Shown: positions 1 to 7,418 of the stretch, one piece after another | Layout of the letters: each line of letters starts with the position of its first letter | Position numbering within the stretch: position 1 is the first letter of the stretch | IMG/VR virus record: IMGVR_UViG_3300042870_000273 | Span: 1-27,280 of that record | DNA: 27,280 bases | Direction: 5' to 3' (one strand) | Source of the DNA: a virus | Translations under genes and position numbers: made by a program | Notes under the pieces: generated by a model | What the model was told of the DNA's origin: nothing | The model's input: the letters and a program-made list of their open reading frames with translations, nothing else | Database searches by the model: none

Positions 1-76
1 TGCTGTTAAAGCTCAATTGATTTATAAGAAGATGACTAGTACTCCTAGTAAAATAGAATTCTTTGAAACTAATTAG
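1..76 (+). CDS. 3' end of a truncated gene, product unknown
   Basis: An open frame enters from the left edge (first full codon at base 2) and ends at TAG 74-76, giving the last 24 residues of a protein. The visible tail is polar and basic, ending in IEFFETN. The next gene starts 2 bases after the stop, so it is probably cotranscribed with what follows. Nothing can be said about its function. Confidence 0.6.
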   Translation, partial: AVKAQLIYKKMTSTPSKIEFFETN

Positions 77-78
77 TT

Positions 79-231
79 ATGGAAAGATTAAATTATATAT
101 TCCCTGCAATAATGGGAGTGCTAGCATTTGGTGCAATGTTGCAACAAAACAATATATGGACAGCTTGTATGTTCATATTTATATCAGTGTCATGTATATG
201 TATTGCTGTACATGAGCGTTCAAGGAAATAA
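79..231 (+). CDS. Small two-helix membrane protein, unknown function
   Basis: This is a 50-residue frame starting at ATG 79, two bases after the preceding stop, and ending at TAA 229-231. The sequence predicts two membrane helices, about residues 6-21 and 25-44, joined by a very short polar turn (QQNN), with a basic C-terminus (HERSRK). Such hairpin-like mini-membrane proteins are common in phage early regions. No family is recognised. The tight spacing to its neighbour and the hydrophobic pattern are the reasons to call it; its short length limits certainty. Confidence 0.55.
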   Translation: MERLNYIFPAIMGVLAFGAMLQQNNIWTACMFIFISVSCICIAVHERSRK

Positions 232-278
232 CTGCCACTAATACATAAATTATTCACACATTCTAAATCATCAATAAG

Positions 279-440
279 ATGGCAACACTAGACTTTACTT
301 TGCGTCAATACTATGATTGGTGCAAAGATTACCCATTAGTTATACATGACTTCGCTTATGTCAATAACTTTGTGGTAGTGCAGATTAAAATTAGCTTACT
401 TGATCAATTGCATTCAAGTGGCTACATCAGCATGAAATAG
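279..440 (+). CDS. Small phage protein, unknown function
   Basis: This 53-residue frame runs from ATG 279 to TAG 438-440 and begins MATLDFTLRQYYDWCKDY. It has one Cys, many aromatic residues and no obvious membrane segment. Support is twofold. A leader, CACATTCTAAA at 257-267, is repeated exactly before the next gene at the same distance from its ATG. A hairpin terminator (459-490) closes the unit directly downstream. No homologous family is recognised. Confidence 0.55.
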   Translation: MATLDFTLRQYYDWCKDYPLVIHDFAYVNNFVVVQIKISLLDQLHSSGYISMK

Positions 441-458
441 GTTAAAAGGTGGTTGTTT

Positions 459-496
459 AGAGCTCTTGGACATTGTCCTTGAGCTCTTTTATTTTT
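459..496 (+). terminator. Rho-independent terminator closing the first block
   Basis: Arms AGAGCTC (459-465) and GAGCTCT (481-487) pair, with an inner GGAC/GTCC extension after a TT/TT internal loop. A T-rich tract (487-497) follows. It separates the gene ending at 440 from the gene starting at 520. Confidence 0.8.
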
Positions 497-519
497 TCAC
501 ATTCTAAACATGTATAAAC

Positions 520-900
520 ATGAGAGATCAATTAAATGAGCTAGTGAGACTAGCTAAGCAATTACGTAGTACAATTCAGGTCAACAATATAGATGACCAA
601 ACTATTTTAGTATCCACTTGGATAAGTGTAAGAAGAGGTGGCGCAGATTATTATGCTGTATCATTTCTAGCTAACAGAAAGTTAGAAGTTGCTCTATATC
701 AAAAAGATGATTACATTAGTAATAATATCAATATTGATATAGAGAATGTTACTGATGTTGAATTAGATGAGATCATATTGCGTAGTAAGGAAGATATTAT
801 TACCTTTATAGCAAAATTAGATGATAATCGTGAAAAACGAAGATTGGCTAAGATTGCAGAGCTTCAAAATCAACTGAAAGAGCTAAATGAAATACACTAA
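520..900 (+). CDS. Hypothetical protein with C-terminal coiled coil
   Basis: The 126-residue protein has a mixed alpha/beta first two thirds and a charged helical C-terminus (about residues 95-126, rich in K/R/E/L with heptad-like spacing) that could form a coiled coil. It is the first gene after the terminator at 459-496, so transcription probably starts just upstream. The leader CACATTCTAAA at 498-508 places ATG 520 at the same distance as in the gene at 279. Its end overlaps the next start by 14 bases (887-900), suggesting translational coupling. No family is recognised. Confidence 0.75.
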   Translation: MRDQLNELVRLAKQLRSTIQVNNIDDQTILVSTWISVRRGGADYYAVSFLANRKLEVALYQKDDYISNNINIDIENVTDVELDEIILRSKEDIITFIAKLDDNREKRRLAKIAELQNQLKELNEIH

Positions 901-1330
901 CGTACAGTTAATATTTCCAGAGTATCATCCTGATCAATTAGAGAAAGGGATGTACTTTGTATCTATGCATGGACTTGTTCAAGACAATCCATATGTTCAT
1001 ATATATGAGCTTGATGTCGTTCCAAGAGATCAAGGTAAGTATATTGAGAAACATGGTCTTCCTGTAAGGCCATATCTCGTAATGAGTACAAGCACTAATC
1101 CTGATATAGCACCAACAATTGTAGCACATCCTCATCAGATATATTTATCTGTAGAGCAAATGAATTATTGTTCTGCTAGGGGCTACATTGAAATACTTAC
1201 GTATGACGATGGTGAACCAGTGCTTGAGAAGAATGGTGATGTGGTCTTTTATATCGATCAAGAGTTTGATGACTTTGATGACGATGATGATTGGGAATAC
1301 AACACATTCAATAACGAAGAAATGATTTAA
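887..1330 (+). CDS. Hypothetical protein with strongly acidic C-terminus
   Basis: This is a 147-residue protein. The body (1-120) looks like a compact soluble domain rich in Pro, His and Tyr. The last 25 residues are extremely acidic, including a DDFDDDDDW run. Acidic tails of this kind occur in DNA mimics and in proteins that dock on DNA-binding partners, but nothing else supports such a role here. It overlaps the preceding gene by 14 bases and is followed, after a 29-base A-rich leader, by a ParB-like gene. Confidence 0.75.
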   Translation: MKYTNVQLIFPEYHPDQLEKGMYFVSMHGLVQDNPYVHIYELDVVPRDQGKYIEKHGLPVRPYLVMSTSTNPDIAPTIVAHPHQIYLSVEQMNYCSARGYIEILTYDDGEPVLEKNGDVVFYIDQEFDDFDDDDDWEYNTFNNEEMI

Positions 1331-1359
1331 TAAACAAGAAATACAATTTAAAACTAGAA

Positions 1360-2148
1360 ATGATGAAAAAAACGTTGAAATTAGAAAACCCAGGATTGAC
1401 AAAAGAAAACTTCAAGAATTGGATAACAGACAAAAGTAAGAAATCAGTTAAGTATTTAGCAGGCATCAATAGACCAATTTTACCTTCGCATGTAACAAAG
1501 TTGGCTAACTCAGTTACAAAGATGGGTATCATTAGACCTATTGTATTAACTAGTATATCATTTATTGATGGTAAACTAGCTTGGTATATTATCGATGGTC
1601 AACATTTATTTAATGCGTTGTTGCGTAATGGTGTAGATATACCTTATGTATTTATTGATGTTAAAGATAAGAAAGACTTAGTAGAAAAGATTGCATTATT
1701 AAATGCATCATCTAAGAGCTGGGTTATACAAGATTATGTAACTGCATGGGCATCATTAGAAAATGACTATGTTAAGCTTAATACATATTTTAATATCTAT
1801 GATTTAGAATTCACTGTATTGGCTACGATATTAGCAAATCAAATACCTTATTCTCGTGTTGGTAATTCACCTATTACTAAAAAAATAAAGAATGGTGAAT
1901 TTAGAATTATAGAAGAAGAACATGTAGTTAAGATTCTTGATCAATTAACAGATGTATTAAGCATACTGAAACGTCAGAATAGACATGAGAACTTTTATTT
2001 GTGTTCAGAGTATGTAAGTTTTTGTAAAAACTCTGTAAATTACGATCATAAAAAGTTCATGAAGAAACTACATGATAAGAAGAAAGACTTTATTCTTGCT
2101 ACTCAAGAAGAAGGTAAGTTAAAACAGTTATTTGAAGAACTAAAATAA
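1360..2148 (+). CDS. ParB/sulfiredoxin-fold domain protein
   Basis: This 262-residue protein has a ParB N-terminal-like domain at about residues 38-105: RPILPSHVTKLANS, a GIIRPIVL strand, and IIDGQHLFNAL at 77-87, where the family has a DGxHR or GERR box. Proteins with this fold may bind or cut DNA or hydrolyse nucleotides. In phages they are often stand-alone and of unknown role. The rest (110-262) is helical and lysine-rich, with no clear helix-turn-helix. There are two adjacent ATGs (1360 and 1363). The leader ACTAGAAATG recurs before other genes. It abuts a 2-oxoglutarate oxygenase gene with no gap. A partition role is unlikely because there is no ParA nearby. Confidence 0.8.
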   Translation: MMKKTLKLENPGLTKENFKNWITDKSKKSVKYLAGINRPILPSHVTKLANSVTKMGIIRPIVLTSISFIDGKLAWYIIDGQHLFNALLRNGVDIPYVFIDVKDKKDLVEKIALLNASSKSWVIQDYVTAWASLENDYVKLNTYFNIYDLEFTVLATILANQIPYSRVGNSPITKKIKNGEFRIIEEEHVVKILDQLTDVLSILKRQNRHENFYLCSEYVSFCKNSVNYDHKKFMKKLHDKKKDFILATQEEGKLKQLFEELK

Positions 2149-2808
2149 ATGGAAAACTTAGAAATAATGAGTTTATTTCCAACTCCTGTGCTCAGAGTGA
2201 GAGTACAGGAGTATTTCAAAGATGAAATATGGAAATTAAAACAGCTTGAAATGGAGCATGTGTATGGTAATGATATTACCAAAGATCTTAATCATTTTAA
2301 ATCAATAGAGTCATATTGTTTAGACTTACCAGGTATGGAGAAACTAAAGGCTTATATTGAGAAAGAGGTTAAAGACTTTTATGTACATGGATTGGCTATT
2401 GATGGTGACATCATGATAACACAGAGTTGGGTTAATAGAAATATAAATGGTGGTGGCACACACGCACATTATCATCATAATTCTGTAATTTCAGGTGTGT
2501 ATTACATGGATGTACCAGATAACAGCACACTTATAAAGTTTTATAAGGCTGATGTAGATAGATCAACAGTTTATAGATTAGAGCCAGAGGTTAATCCTAA
2601 TTTATTTGAAGGTAATCCATATGCTCAAACTGTTGCTACTATACCTGTGGCTAATAGTGAGATATTATTATTTCCTAGCTATCTACCTCACTCTGTACCA
2701 GACATGGCTACAAGTAAAGATAGATGGACGTTAGCATTTAATACTGTTCCTGTTATATTAGGATCAAGAAACACATTAACTGAATTATTAATTAAACCAA
2801 ATATATAA
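2149..2808 (+). CDS. 2-oxoglutarate/Fe(II)-dependent oxygenase, TIGR02466-like
   Basis: The 219-residue protein resembles the phage and cyanobacterial 2OG-FeII_Oxy_5 (TIGR02466) group. The N-terminal LFPTPVLRV opening is typical. The metal-binding region THAHYHHNSVISGVYYMD lies at about 104-121, a distal His at 181 (LPHSV) would complete the Fe site, and Arg192 (DRWTLAFN) would bind 2-oxoglutarate. Family members are presumed to hydroxylate a substrate, but none is established for this type. The gene begins immediately after the ParB-like stop and its TAA overlaps the next ATG by one base, so it is in the same operon. A second, unrelated oxygenase lies at 4231. Confidence 0.85.
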   Translation: MENLEIMSLFPTPVLRVRVQEYFKDEIWKLKQLEMEHVYGNDITKDLNHFKSIESYCLDLPGMEKLKAYIEKEVKDFYVHGLAIDGDIMITQSWVNRNINGGGTHAHYHHNSVISGVYYMDVPDNSTLIKFYKADVDRSTVYRLEPEVNPNLFEGNPYAQTVATIPVANSEILLFPSYLPHSVPDMATSKDRWTLAFNTVPVILGSRNTLTELLIKPNI

Positions 2809-3023
2809 TGATTAAAACTAGAGTGGGTAAACTTGTAAAGGTTAAGAACCAGGACAAGAAGAAGGCAGCTAATAATACTTATCAAGCTGTAATTTTAAAT
2901 AGTAATGGACAGTATAACGCATATCTGTTTACAGATGTAGAGATTACTGTAGCAGCTGAAAGAGCTCGCAAGAATATAGAGGACCAAGTTGAACGTAGTG
3001 TAATATCTAAACTATTAGACTAA
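2808..3023 (+). CDS. Small basic hypothetical protein
   Basis: The protein has 71 residues. The first 25 are strongly basic (KTRVGKLVKVKNQDKKK), followed by a short beta-rich segment and a helical C-terminus. It overlaps both neighbours by one base through TAATG junctions (2806-2810 and 3021-3025), which supports its being a real, translationally coupled gene. The basic N-terminus could contact nucleic acid, but no family is recognised. Confidence 0.7.
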   Translation: MIKTRVGKLVKVKNQDKKKAANNTYQAVILNSNGQYNAYLFTDVEITVAAERARKNIEDQVERSVISKLLD

Positions 3024-3301
3024 TGAAAGCAGAAGACAAAGCAGAATTATTGTCATGGATAATGGCAGCATTTGTAATTCTTGTTGGTTTTTTGATGTTA
3101 GTAGGATTGATGATATTCATTGAAATTAAGCAAGAAGGTGATCCAAATAGTAATAGATTTAGTCATGATGACTTTAACAATTATAATCAGGAGCCATTTA
3201 GCATAATAGTTGATGAAGAAATTTATGTTCCAGAGAAGTTAACAGGTAAATACACAAAGAGTGGTATATTGATACTACCTAAATCAGAAAGAGGATGGTA
3301 A
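3023..3301 (+). CDS. Single-pass membrane protein, unknown function
   Basis: This 92-residue protein has one strongly hydrophobic segment at about residues 10-33, preceded by a short charged N-terminus (MKAEDKAE) and followed by a polar 58-residue domain. There is no lipobox or obvious cleavage site, so it is probably an anchored inner-membrane protein. It is the first of three small single-pass membrane proteins in the stretch 3023-4240. It is coupled to both neighbours: a one-base TAATG overlap upstream and a 7-base overlap downstream. Confidence 0.7.
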   Translation: MKAEDKAELLSWIMAAFVILVGFLMLVGLMIFIEIKQEGDPNSNRFSHDDFNNYNQEPFSIIVDEEIYVPEKLTGKYTKSGILILPKSERGW

Positions 3302-3525
3302 AGGATAGAGTAACAGCAGTACTATTGACAGTTATAATATTATACTTTTGTATAAGAACTGTAACGTTTTTATATGGCGTAGTTTTAGTTGTTAGCTCTC
3401 CTTTATCAGGTAACACTGATACCACTTATAGTAATTATCCAGAGTTAGATAGAAGAAACTTAAAATCTCAATTAAAATATCATGAAAACAATAAAGTTAA
3501 AGCTGACAGTACAAGATCAAAGTAA
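3295..3525 (+). CDS. Small single-pass membrane protein
   Basis: This 76-residue protein has a hydrophobic segment at about residues 6-34 (AVLLTVIILYFCIRTVTFLYGVVLVV), interrupted by one Arg, then a polar Tyr/Asn/Lys-rich tail ending in Lys and Arg. It overlaps the previous gene by 7 bases and the next by 44. The long downstream overlap is unusual but is compatible with the compact coding seen throughout. No family is recognised. Confidence 0.6.
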   Translation: MVKDRVTAVLLTVIILYFCIRTVTFLYGVVLVVSSPLSGNTDTTYSNYPELDRRNLKSQLKYHENNKVKADSTRSK

Positions 3526-3721
3526 TCCTGTATTAGTTGATAATGAAGACAATGTAGTTGTACCTAGTTCTCGTATGGCGTGGGTGGTTCAAAAAGATGG
3601 CAAGATTGTTAGTGCACCTCCTGCTCTTTTGGCACATTACATGGGCACTGTAGTAGATGTACAAATAGATTCTGCAGGTAAGCCTGTATTATTAAACGAT
3701 AAAGCAATCATTGTACTATGA
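3482..3721 (+). CDS. Small beta-rich hypothetical protein
   Basis: This is a 79-residue soluble protein made of short alternating hydrophobic stretches (KTIKLKLTVQ, VVVPSSRMAWVVQ, VVDVQI, KAIIVL), suggesting a small beta barrel or sandwich. ATG 3482 lies inside the preceding gene (44-base overlap), and the stop overlaps the next start as ATGA (3718-3721). No function can be assigned. Confidence 0.65.
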   Translation: MKTIKLKLTVQDQSNPVLVDNEDNVVVPSSRMAWVVQKDGKIVSAPPALLAHYMGTVVDVQIDSAGKPVLLNDKAIIVL

Positions 3722-3984
3722 CAACGACAGGATCAACACATGCAGAGTTTTATCATCCAACACAAGATGATGTTTATTGTACTGTAGAAATCAAATGGTC
3801 TCATTATTATGCACCTGCAACATTAGAAGAACCAGGTGAAGATGACATCACTATCAAGAGCATGAAACTACTCACATATTGTGATGAGTATGTTAAAGAT
3901 ATGGAGGTGCCTGAATGGATAACATCAGATGATATTTATGAAGCAATAGACTTAGATGACTATTATGATGGAGACGATAACTAA
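3718..3984 (+). CDS. Small acidic hypothetical protein
   Basis: The protein has 88 residues with a markedly acidic C-terminal half that ends in a DLDDYYDGDDN run. The N-terminal half looks like a short beta domain rich in Tyr, His and Thr. It is coupled to the preceding gene by ATGA and overlaps the start of the next gene. Acidic small proteins are common in phage early regions; a DNA-mimic role would be speculation. Confidence 0.65.
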   Translation: MTTTGSTHAEFYHPTQDDVYCTVEIKWSHYYAPATLEEPGEDDITIKSMKLLTYCDEYVKDMEVPEWITSDDIYEAIDLDDYYDGDDN

Positions 3985-4240
3985 AGCACATCCAGTATTT
4001 TATGTTTTAACTTTTGCATTCACTATAATGGTGTCTGCTATAATTAATCGAACTATGAACAATAAAGCACCAGAAATAGAATCACCACAGGTGATTAAAG
4101 CTATCGTCAATGTATTTAGATCTGTTGATGAAGAATTACAGATTGAGCATATGCGTAGTAAAAGACAATATCTTGAGAAGTATAACTTACGTGAGATCAA
4201 GACTAATAAAACCAGGACAGCGTTAGAACAATGGAACTAG
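3968..4240 (+). CDS. Single-pass membrane protein with charged cytoplasmic tail
   Basis: The frame is open from ATG 3956, but ATG 3968 (90 residues, METITKAHPVF) is preferred because it shortens the overlap with the preceding gene; 3965 is also possible. A hydrophobic segment at about residues 8-25 (PVFYVLTFAFTIMVSAII) is followed by a charged helical tail rich in Arg, Lys and Glu that may form a coiled coil. Its stop overlaps the next start by 10 bases. No family is recognised. Confidence 0.65.
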   Translation: METITKAHPVFYVLTFAFTIMVSAIINRTMNNKAPEIESPQVIKAIVNVFRSVDEELQIEHMRSKRQYLEKYNLREIKTNKTRTALEQWN

Positions 4241-4800
4241 TAGATTTCATACATAGAAAGAATCTCCTCACTAAACAAGAATGTGAGGAGATTATTGAAA
4301 TATTCGAAGCAAATGATAAATATACATTTGATGGATATATTGGTGGAGGAATAGATACTAATGTAAAAGAATCTTCAGATTTTAATGTTGCTGAAGAAAA
4401 TAATAGTACAGTTAAAAGACTGTATGGAGATAAGTTAGATGATATTGTTGATAATATGATTGTTGAGATGTATAAATATATGGATAAGTTTCCCATATTT
4501 TTAAACACTACAGTTAATATTGATGCATATAATATTCAAAGATATCTTCCAGGTCAAGGTTTTAAAGCTTGGCATTATGAATCAACAGAAAAAAAGATTA
4601 GACTATTTGTATGGATGATCTATCTAAATGATGTTGAAGATGGTGGTACAGAGTTTATGTTTCAACAACATATAGAACCAGCGCAGCAAGGTAAGTTATT
4701 ATTCTTTCCTGCTGATTGGACTCACACACATCGTGGACAAGTTAGTCACACTAAAACTAAATACATTATAACAGGATGGATATCTTTAAACTCACAATAA
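4231..4800 (+). CDS. 2-oxoglutarate/Fe(II)-dependent oxygenase, prolyl-4-hydroxylase-like
   Basis: This 189-residue protein has the layout of the 2OG-FeII_Oxy_3/P4Hc group. The N-terminal part is helical. Then come NIQRYLPGQGFKAWHYES with an H115-x-E117 metal motif (Glu in the usual Asp position), a VWMIYLNDVEDGGTEF strand pair typical of these enzymes, the distal His in ADWTHTHRG (165 or 167), and Lys in TKTKYIITGW (175 or 177) as probable 2-oxoglutarate ligand. The reaction would be 2-oxoglutarate-driven hydroxylation of an unknown protein or small substrate. It sits 10 bases before the DNA polymerase gene. Confidence 0.85.
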   Translation: MELVDFIHRKNLLTKQECEEIIEIFEANDKYTFDGYIGGGIDTNVKESSDFNVAEENNSTVKRLYGDKLDDIVDNMIVEMYKYMDKFPIFLNTTVNIDAYNIQRYLPGQGFKAWHYESTEKKIRLFVWMIYLNDVEDGGTEFMFQQHIEPAQQGKLLFFPADWTHTHRGQVSHTKTKYIITGWISLNSQ

Positions 4801-4810
4801 TCATGAATTC

Positions 4811-6760
4811 ATGGAGGTATTAATTTATGATATCGAGACAATGCAGGAGTTATTTCTGATACATGTCTATGATCCAAAAGAAGATAAACATTATGATTTC
4901 CTAATTAGCCAATGGCATGATAATTTTGATGCATTTGTAAAGCTATTGCTTGACAAACCAGATTATTATTGGGTGGGTTATAATAATCTTCGTTTTGATG
5001 CTCAAGTGGTAGAATGGGTGCTGCGTAATTATAACAATTGGTATGAACATAGTGGGTTAGAAATATGTGCTAAGATTGCACAGAAGGCTCAAGATGTGAT
5101 TGAAGATGCTAATTACGAACAGTTCCCAGAATATCGTGAAGAGGATTTGTCGTTCAAACAGATAGATTTGTTCAAAGTTAATCACTACGATAATAAGAAT
5201 CGTATGGTTAGCCTTAAACGTCTTGAGTTTGAGATGGATCTTGAGAACATCGAGGAGATGCCTATACATCACACAAAACGTGACATGACTCAAGAAGAGA
5301 TAGATGTTACAATGAAATATTGTGTGAATGACGTTATGGCAACCTATGAGTTCTTCAAGGTTACAACAGGTGATACAGATCATCCATTATACAAAGGCAA
5401 TAATCAATTGCAGCTAAGACTAGATATACAAGAAGAGTTTGGTATTAACTGTATTAATTATTCTGATAGTAAGATTGGTGATGAGATGATTAAGAAGTAT
5501 TATTGTGAAGAGGAGAAAATAACATATGCTAATTTACCTCGCACAGGATTCTTCAGAAAGAAAATCGTTGTAAAAAACTGTAGACCTGATTATTTAAAGT
5601 TTCAAACTGGTCAGCTTATTGAGTTCAAAAAATATATAGATAAACTTGTATTAGGACTTAATGATGACTTTAAAGAAAGTATAAATTTTTATGGCAACAC
5701 TTATACGTTTGCTAAAGGTGGCTTACACACAGAGAACAAACCAGAGGTATTTGAAGCTGATGATGAATATGAAATCATTGATTGGGACGTTTCTAGTTAT
5801 TATCCTGCTATTATTATCAATAATGGTAGGTATCCTCAACATCTTGGTAAAAAGTTTCTTACTGGTTATAAACGTATGTTTGAAAGGCGTCTGGAACTTA
5901 AACCACAGGCTAAGAAAGATAAACGCATTGCAGGGATTGTTGGGGCTCTTAAGCTTGCTGTCAATTCTGTATATGGTAAATCTTCTGATATGCAGTCGTG
6001 GATCTATGATAGACAACTCACTATGTTTACTACTATTACTGGAGAGCTTAGCTTGCTTATGCTTATTGAAGCGTATGAGTTAGAAGGTATACATGTAATC
6101 TCAGCTAATACAGATGGTGTCACAATTAGAATACAAAAGACACATCTTGATAAAATGCATGAGATTAACGCCTGGTGGTCTGATTTGACTAAGTATGAGC
6201 TAGAGCGTACAGATTATAGTAAGATTATATTCTCAACAGTCAATGACTATTTAGCTATTAAAACTAATGGAGAAGTTAAAAAGAAGGGTGACTTTCTTAC
6301 AGATTTTGAATTACATAAAAACAAGTCTGCTAGGGTGGTGCCTATTGCTCTCGAACGTTATTATTGCGATGATATTCCTATTAGTGATACTATTACTAAT
6401 CATAGTAACATCTTTGATTTTTGTCTTCGACAGAAAGCTAGCAAGGACTTTCATTATGAGGGTAAAGAAGGAAGTAGAGTTACTATGTATAACAAGTTAA
6501 TTAGATACTATGTCTCTAAAACTGGTGAGAAGCTGTTAAAAGTGAAGAACCCAGAGTGTTTATCCAACGCTGCACCAATATCACAAGTGGAAGCAGGCGA
6601 GTGGGTAATGACAGTGTGTAATAAGCTATCTAAGGATCATCCTCTAGATAATATAAATCATTCTTATTACATCGAGAAAGCAGAAAGAATTATTAACAAG
6701 ATTAGTTATAATGGTAAGAAACGACCAGTTATAATTGCTAATCAATTAAGTTTATTTTAA
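4811..6760 (+). CDS. Family B DNA polymerase with 3'-5' exonuclease
   Basis: This 649-residue protein is the likely phage replicative polymerase. The exonuclease motifs are all present: YDIET (Exo I, D7/E9), YNNLRFDAQV (Exo II, about 57-66) and YCVNDVMAT (Exo III, D174). The polymerase motifs are DVSSYYPAII (motif A, D326), KLAVNSVYGK (motif B, 381-390) and SANTDGV (motif C, with D435 as the metal ligand). A lysine-rich KKKGDF follows at about 490-495. Motif C reads NTDG instead of the classical DTDS, so the less critical first Asp is Asn. It is short for family B (often 800-900 residues). No terminal-protein insertion is evident, though I cannot exclude one. ATG 4811 is the first in frame; the TAA overlaps the next ATG. 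Confidence 0.93.
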   Translation: MEVLIYDIETMQELFLIHVYDPKEDKHYDFLISQWHDNFDAFVKLLLDKPDYYWVGYNNLRFDAQVVEWVLRNYNNWYEHSGLEICAKIAQKAQDVIEDANYEQFPEYREEDLSFKQIDLFKVNHYDNKNRMVSLKRLEFEMDLENIEEMPIHHTKRDMTQEEIDVTMKYCVNDVMATYEFFKVTTGDTDHPLYKGNNQLQLRLDIQEEFGINCINYSDSKIGDEMIKKYYCEEEKITYANLPRTGFFRKKIVVKNCRPDYLKFQTGQLIEFKKYIDKLVLGLNDDFKESINFYGNTYTFAKGGLHTENKPEVFEADDEYEIIDWDVSSYYPAIIINNGRYPQHLGKKFLTGYKRMFERRLELKPQAKKDKRIAGIVGALKLAVNSVYGKSSDMQSWIYDRQLTMFTTITGELSLLMLIEAYELEGIHVISANTDGVTIRIQKTHLDKMHEINAWWSDLTKYELERTDYSKIIFSTVNDYLAIKTNGEVKKKGDFLTDFELHKNKSARVVPIALERYYCDDIPISDTITNHSNIFDFCLRQKASKDFHYEGKEGSRVTMYNKLIRYYVSKTGEKLLKVKNPECLSNAAPISQVEAGEWVMTVCNKLSKDHPLDNINHSYYIEKAERIINKISYNGKKRPVIIANQLSLF

Positions 6761-7170
6761 TGGCAGGTACAGAGAAGCAAAGAGAAGAGATCAACAGGAA
6801 GTTGGTCTCTATGCAAATGGAAATGATAGGGCTAACCTATGATGACGCAGTGAACACACCAGAGTTCTGGAGAGTGTATACATTGACAACAGCACAAACA
6901 TTAGAATGGCGTAAGCTAGCTCTACCACTTATTAAGAAGACATTCAAGTGTAATAAGAGAAGAGCAGAGTTAACCATGGGTATGTTTGAGCTTAATTTAG
7001 GATTACGTGAATTTAATCCTCCAGAAGAGGAGTTTGATACTACACACATCCACACAACAATACCAGAACCTCATCCTCATGATTTATTTAGTGAAGCACA
7101 CTTAATAAAAGATCAAGAGCCTACATTCTGGCAGAAGATTAAGAAGTTCTTTGTAGGATATTATAATTAA
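6760..7170 (+). CDS. Hypothetical protein cotranslated with DNA polymerase
   Basis: This 136-residue protein begins MAGTEKQREEINRKLVSMQ. The first 90 residues are mainly helical (KRRAELTMGMFELNLGLREFN), and a His/Pro-rich linker (HIHTTIPEPHPHD) leads to a short amphipathic C-terminal helix (FWQKIKKFFVGYYN). A short hydrophobic C-terminal peptide after a flexible linker is the arrangement of many clamp- or partner-binding tails, but that reading is inference. The one-base TAATG overlap couples it to the polymerase gene. It is the last gene before the long noncoding block. Confidence 0.7.
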   Translation: MAGTEKQREEINRKLVSMQMEMIGLTYDDAVNTPEFWRVYTLTTAQTLEWRKLALPLIKKTFKCNKRRAELTMGMFELNLGLREFNPPEEEFDTTHIHTTIPEPHPHDLFSEAHLIKDQEPTFWQKIKKFFVGYYN

Positions 7171-7230
7171 CACTTGATGTTAGTTATATGCATTTGCTAC
7201 TAAAATTGCCAATTGAATATATTTATATGC

Positions 7231-7283
7231 GAAAGGGTATAATATTGCACTATTTACAATATTTATGCGTGAAAGGGTATAAT
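7231..7283 (+). repeat. Pair of 13-bp direct repeats GAAAGGGTATAAT
   Basis: Exact copies lie at 7231-7243 and 7271-7283 with a 40-bp period, about four helical turns. Each ends in TATAAT, so they could be promoter -10 elements or protein-binding iterons. The first is followed directly by AATATTGCAC, which recurs at 7301-7310. Confidence 0.75.
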
Positions 7284-7313
7284 TTTATACAAAAGTGTAA
7301 AATATTGCACGTT

Positions 7314-7334
7314 AATTCGACTATTTGTCGAATT
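7314..7334. repeat. Perfect 8-bp inverted repeat AATTCGAC/GTCGAATT
   Basis: The arms at 7314-7321 and 7327-7334 are separated by 5 bases (TATTT). No T-tract follows, so it is more like a binding site or cruciform element than a terminator. Confidence 0.8.
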
Positions 7335-7336
7335 GT

Positions 7337-7363
7337 GTAACATAATTTAACAAGTTTTGTTAC
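7337..7363. repeat. Inverted repeat GTAACA/TGTTAC
   Basis: Six-base arms lie at 7337-7342 and 7358-7363 with a 15-base AT-rich spacer. A related palindrome (TGTTACAA/TTGTAACA) lies before the HNH gene at 21431-21458, hinting at a shared binding protein. Confidence 0.5.
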
Positions 7364-7397
7364 AAAAATAGGCGCAATTCGAAAATAATAGGCGCAT

Positions 7398-7418
7398 ATT
7401 GGTAGTATTACTACCAAT
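7398..7418. promoter_or_regulatory. 21-bp near-perfect palindrome, operator-like
   Basis: ATTGGTAGTA (7398-7407) and TACTACCAAT (7409-7418) are perfect complements around a single central T. The length and symmetry resemble a dimeric repressor site. It lies 20 bases before the terminator that precedes the next gene block. Confidence 0.65.

Noticed and set aside
938-1532. Minus-strand frames opposite the genes at 887 and 1360
   Set aside because: They lie fully opposite well-supported plus-strand genes and have no recognisable domain. All other genes are on the plus strand.
1360-2148. ParB-like gene as part of a plasmid-type partition system
   Set aside because: No ParA-type ATPase or clear centromere array is adjacent, and the helix-turn-helix region of true ParB is not evident.
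5691-6083. Overlapping plus-strand frame of 130 codons within the DNA polymerase gene
   Set aside because: It is a shifted-frame shadow of the polymerase palm domain, rich in Leu from AT-rich codons, with no leader.
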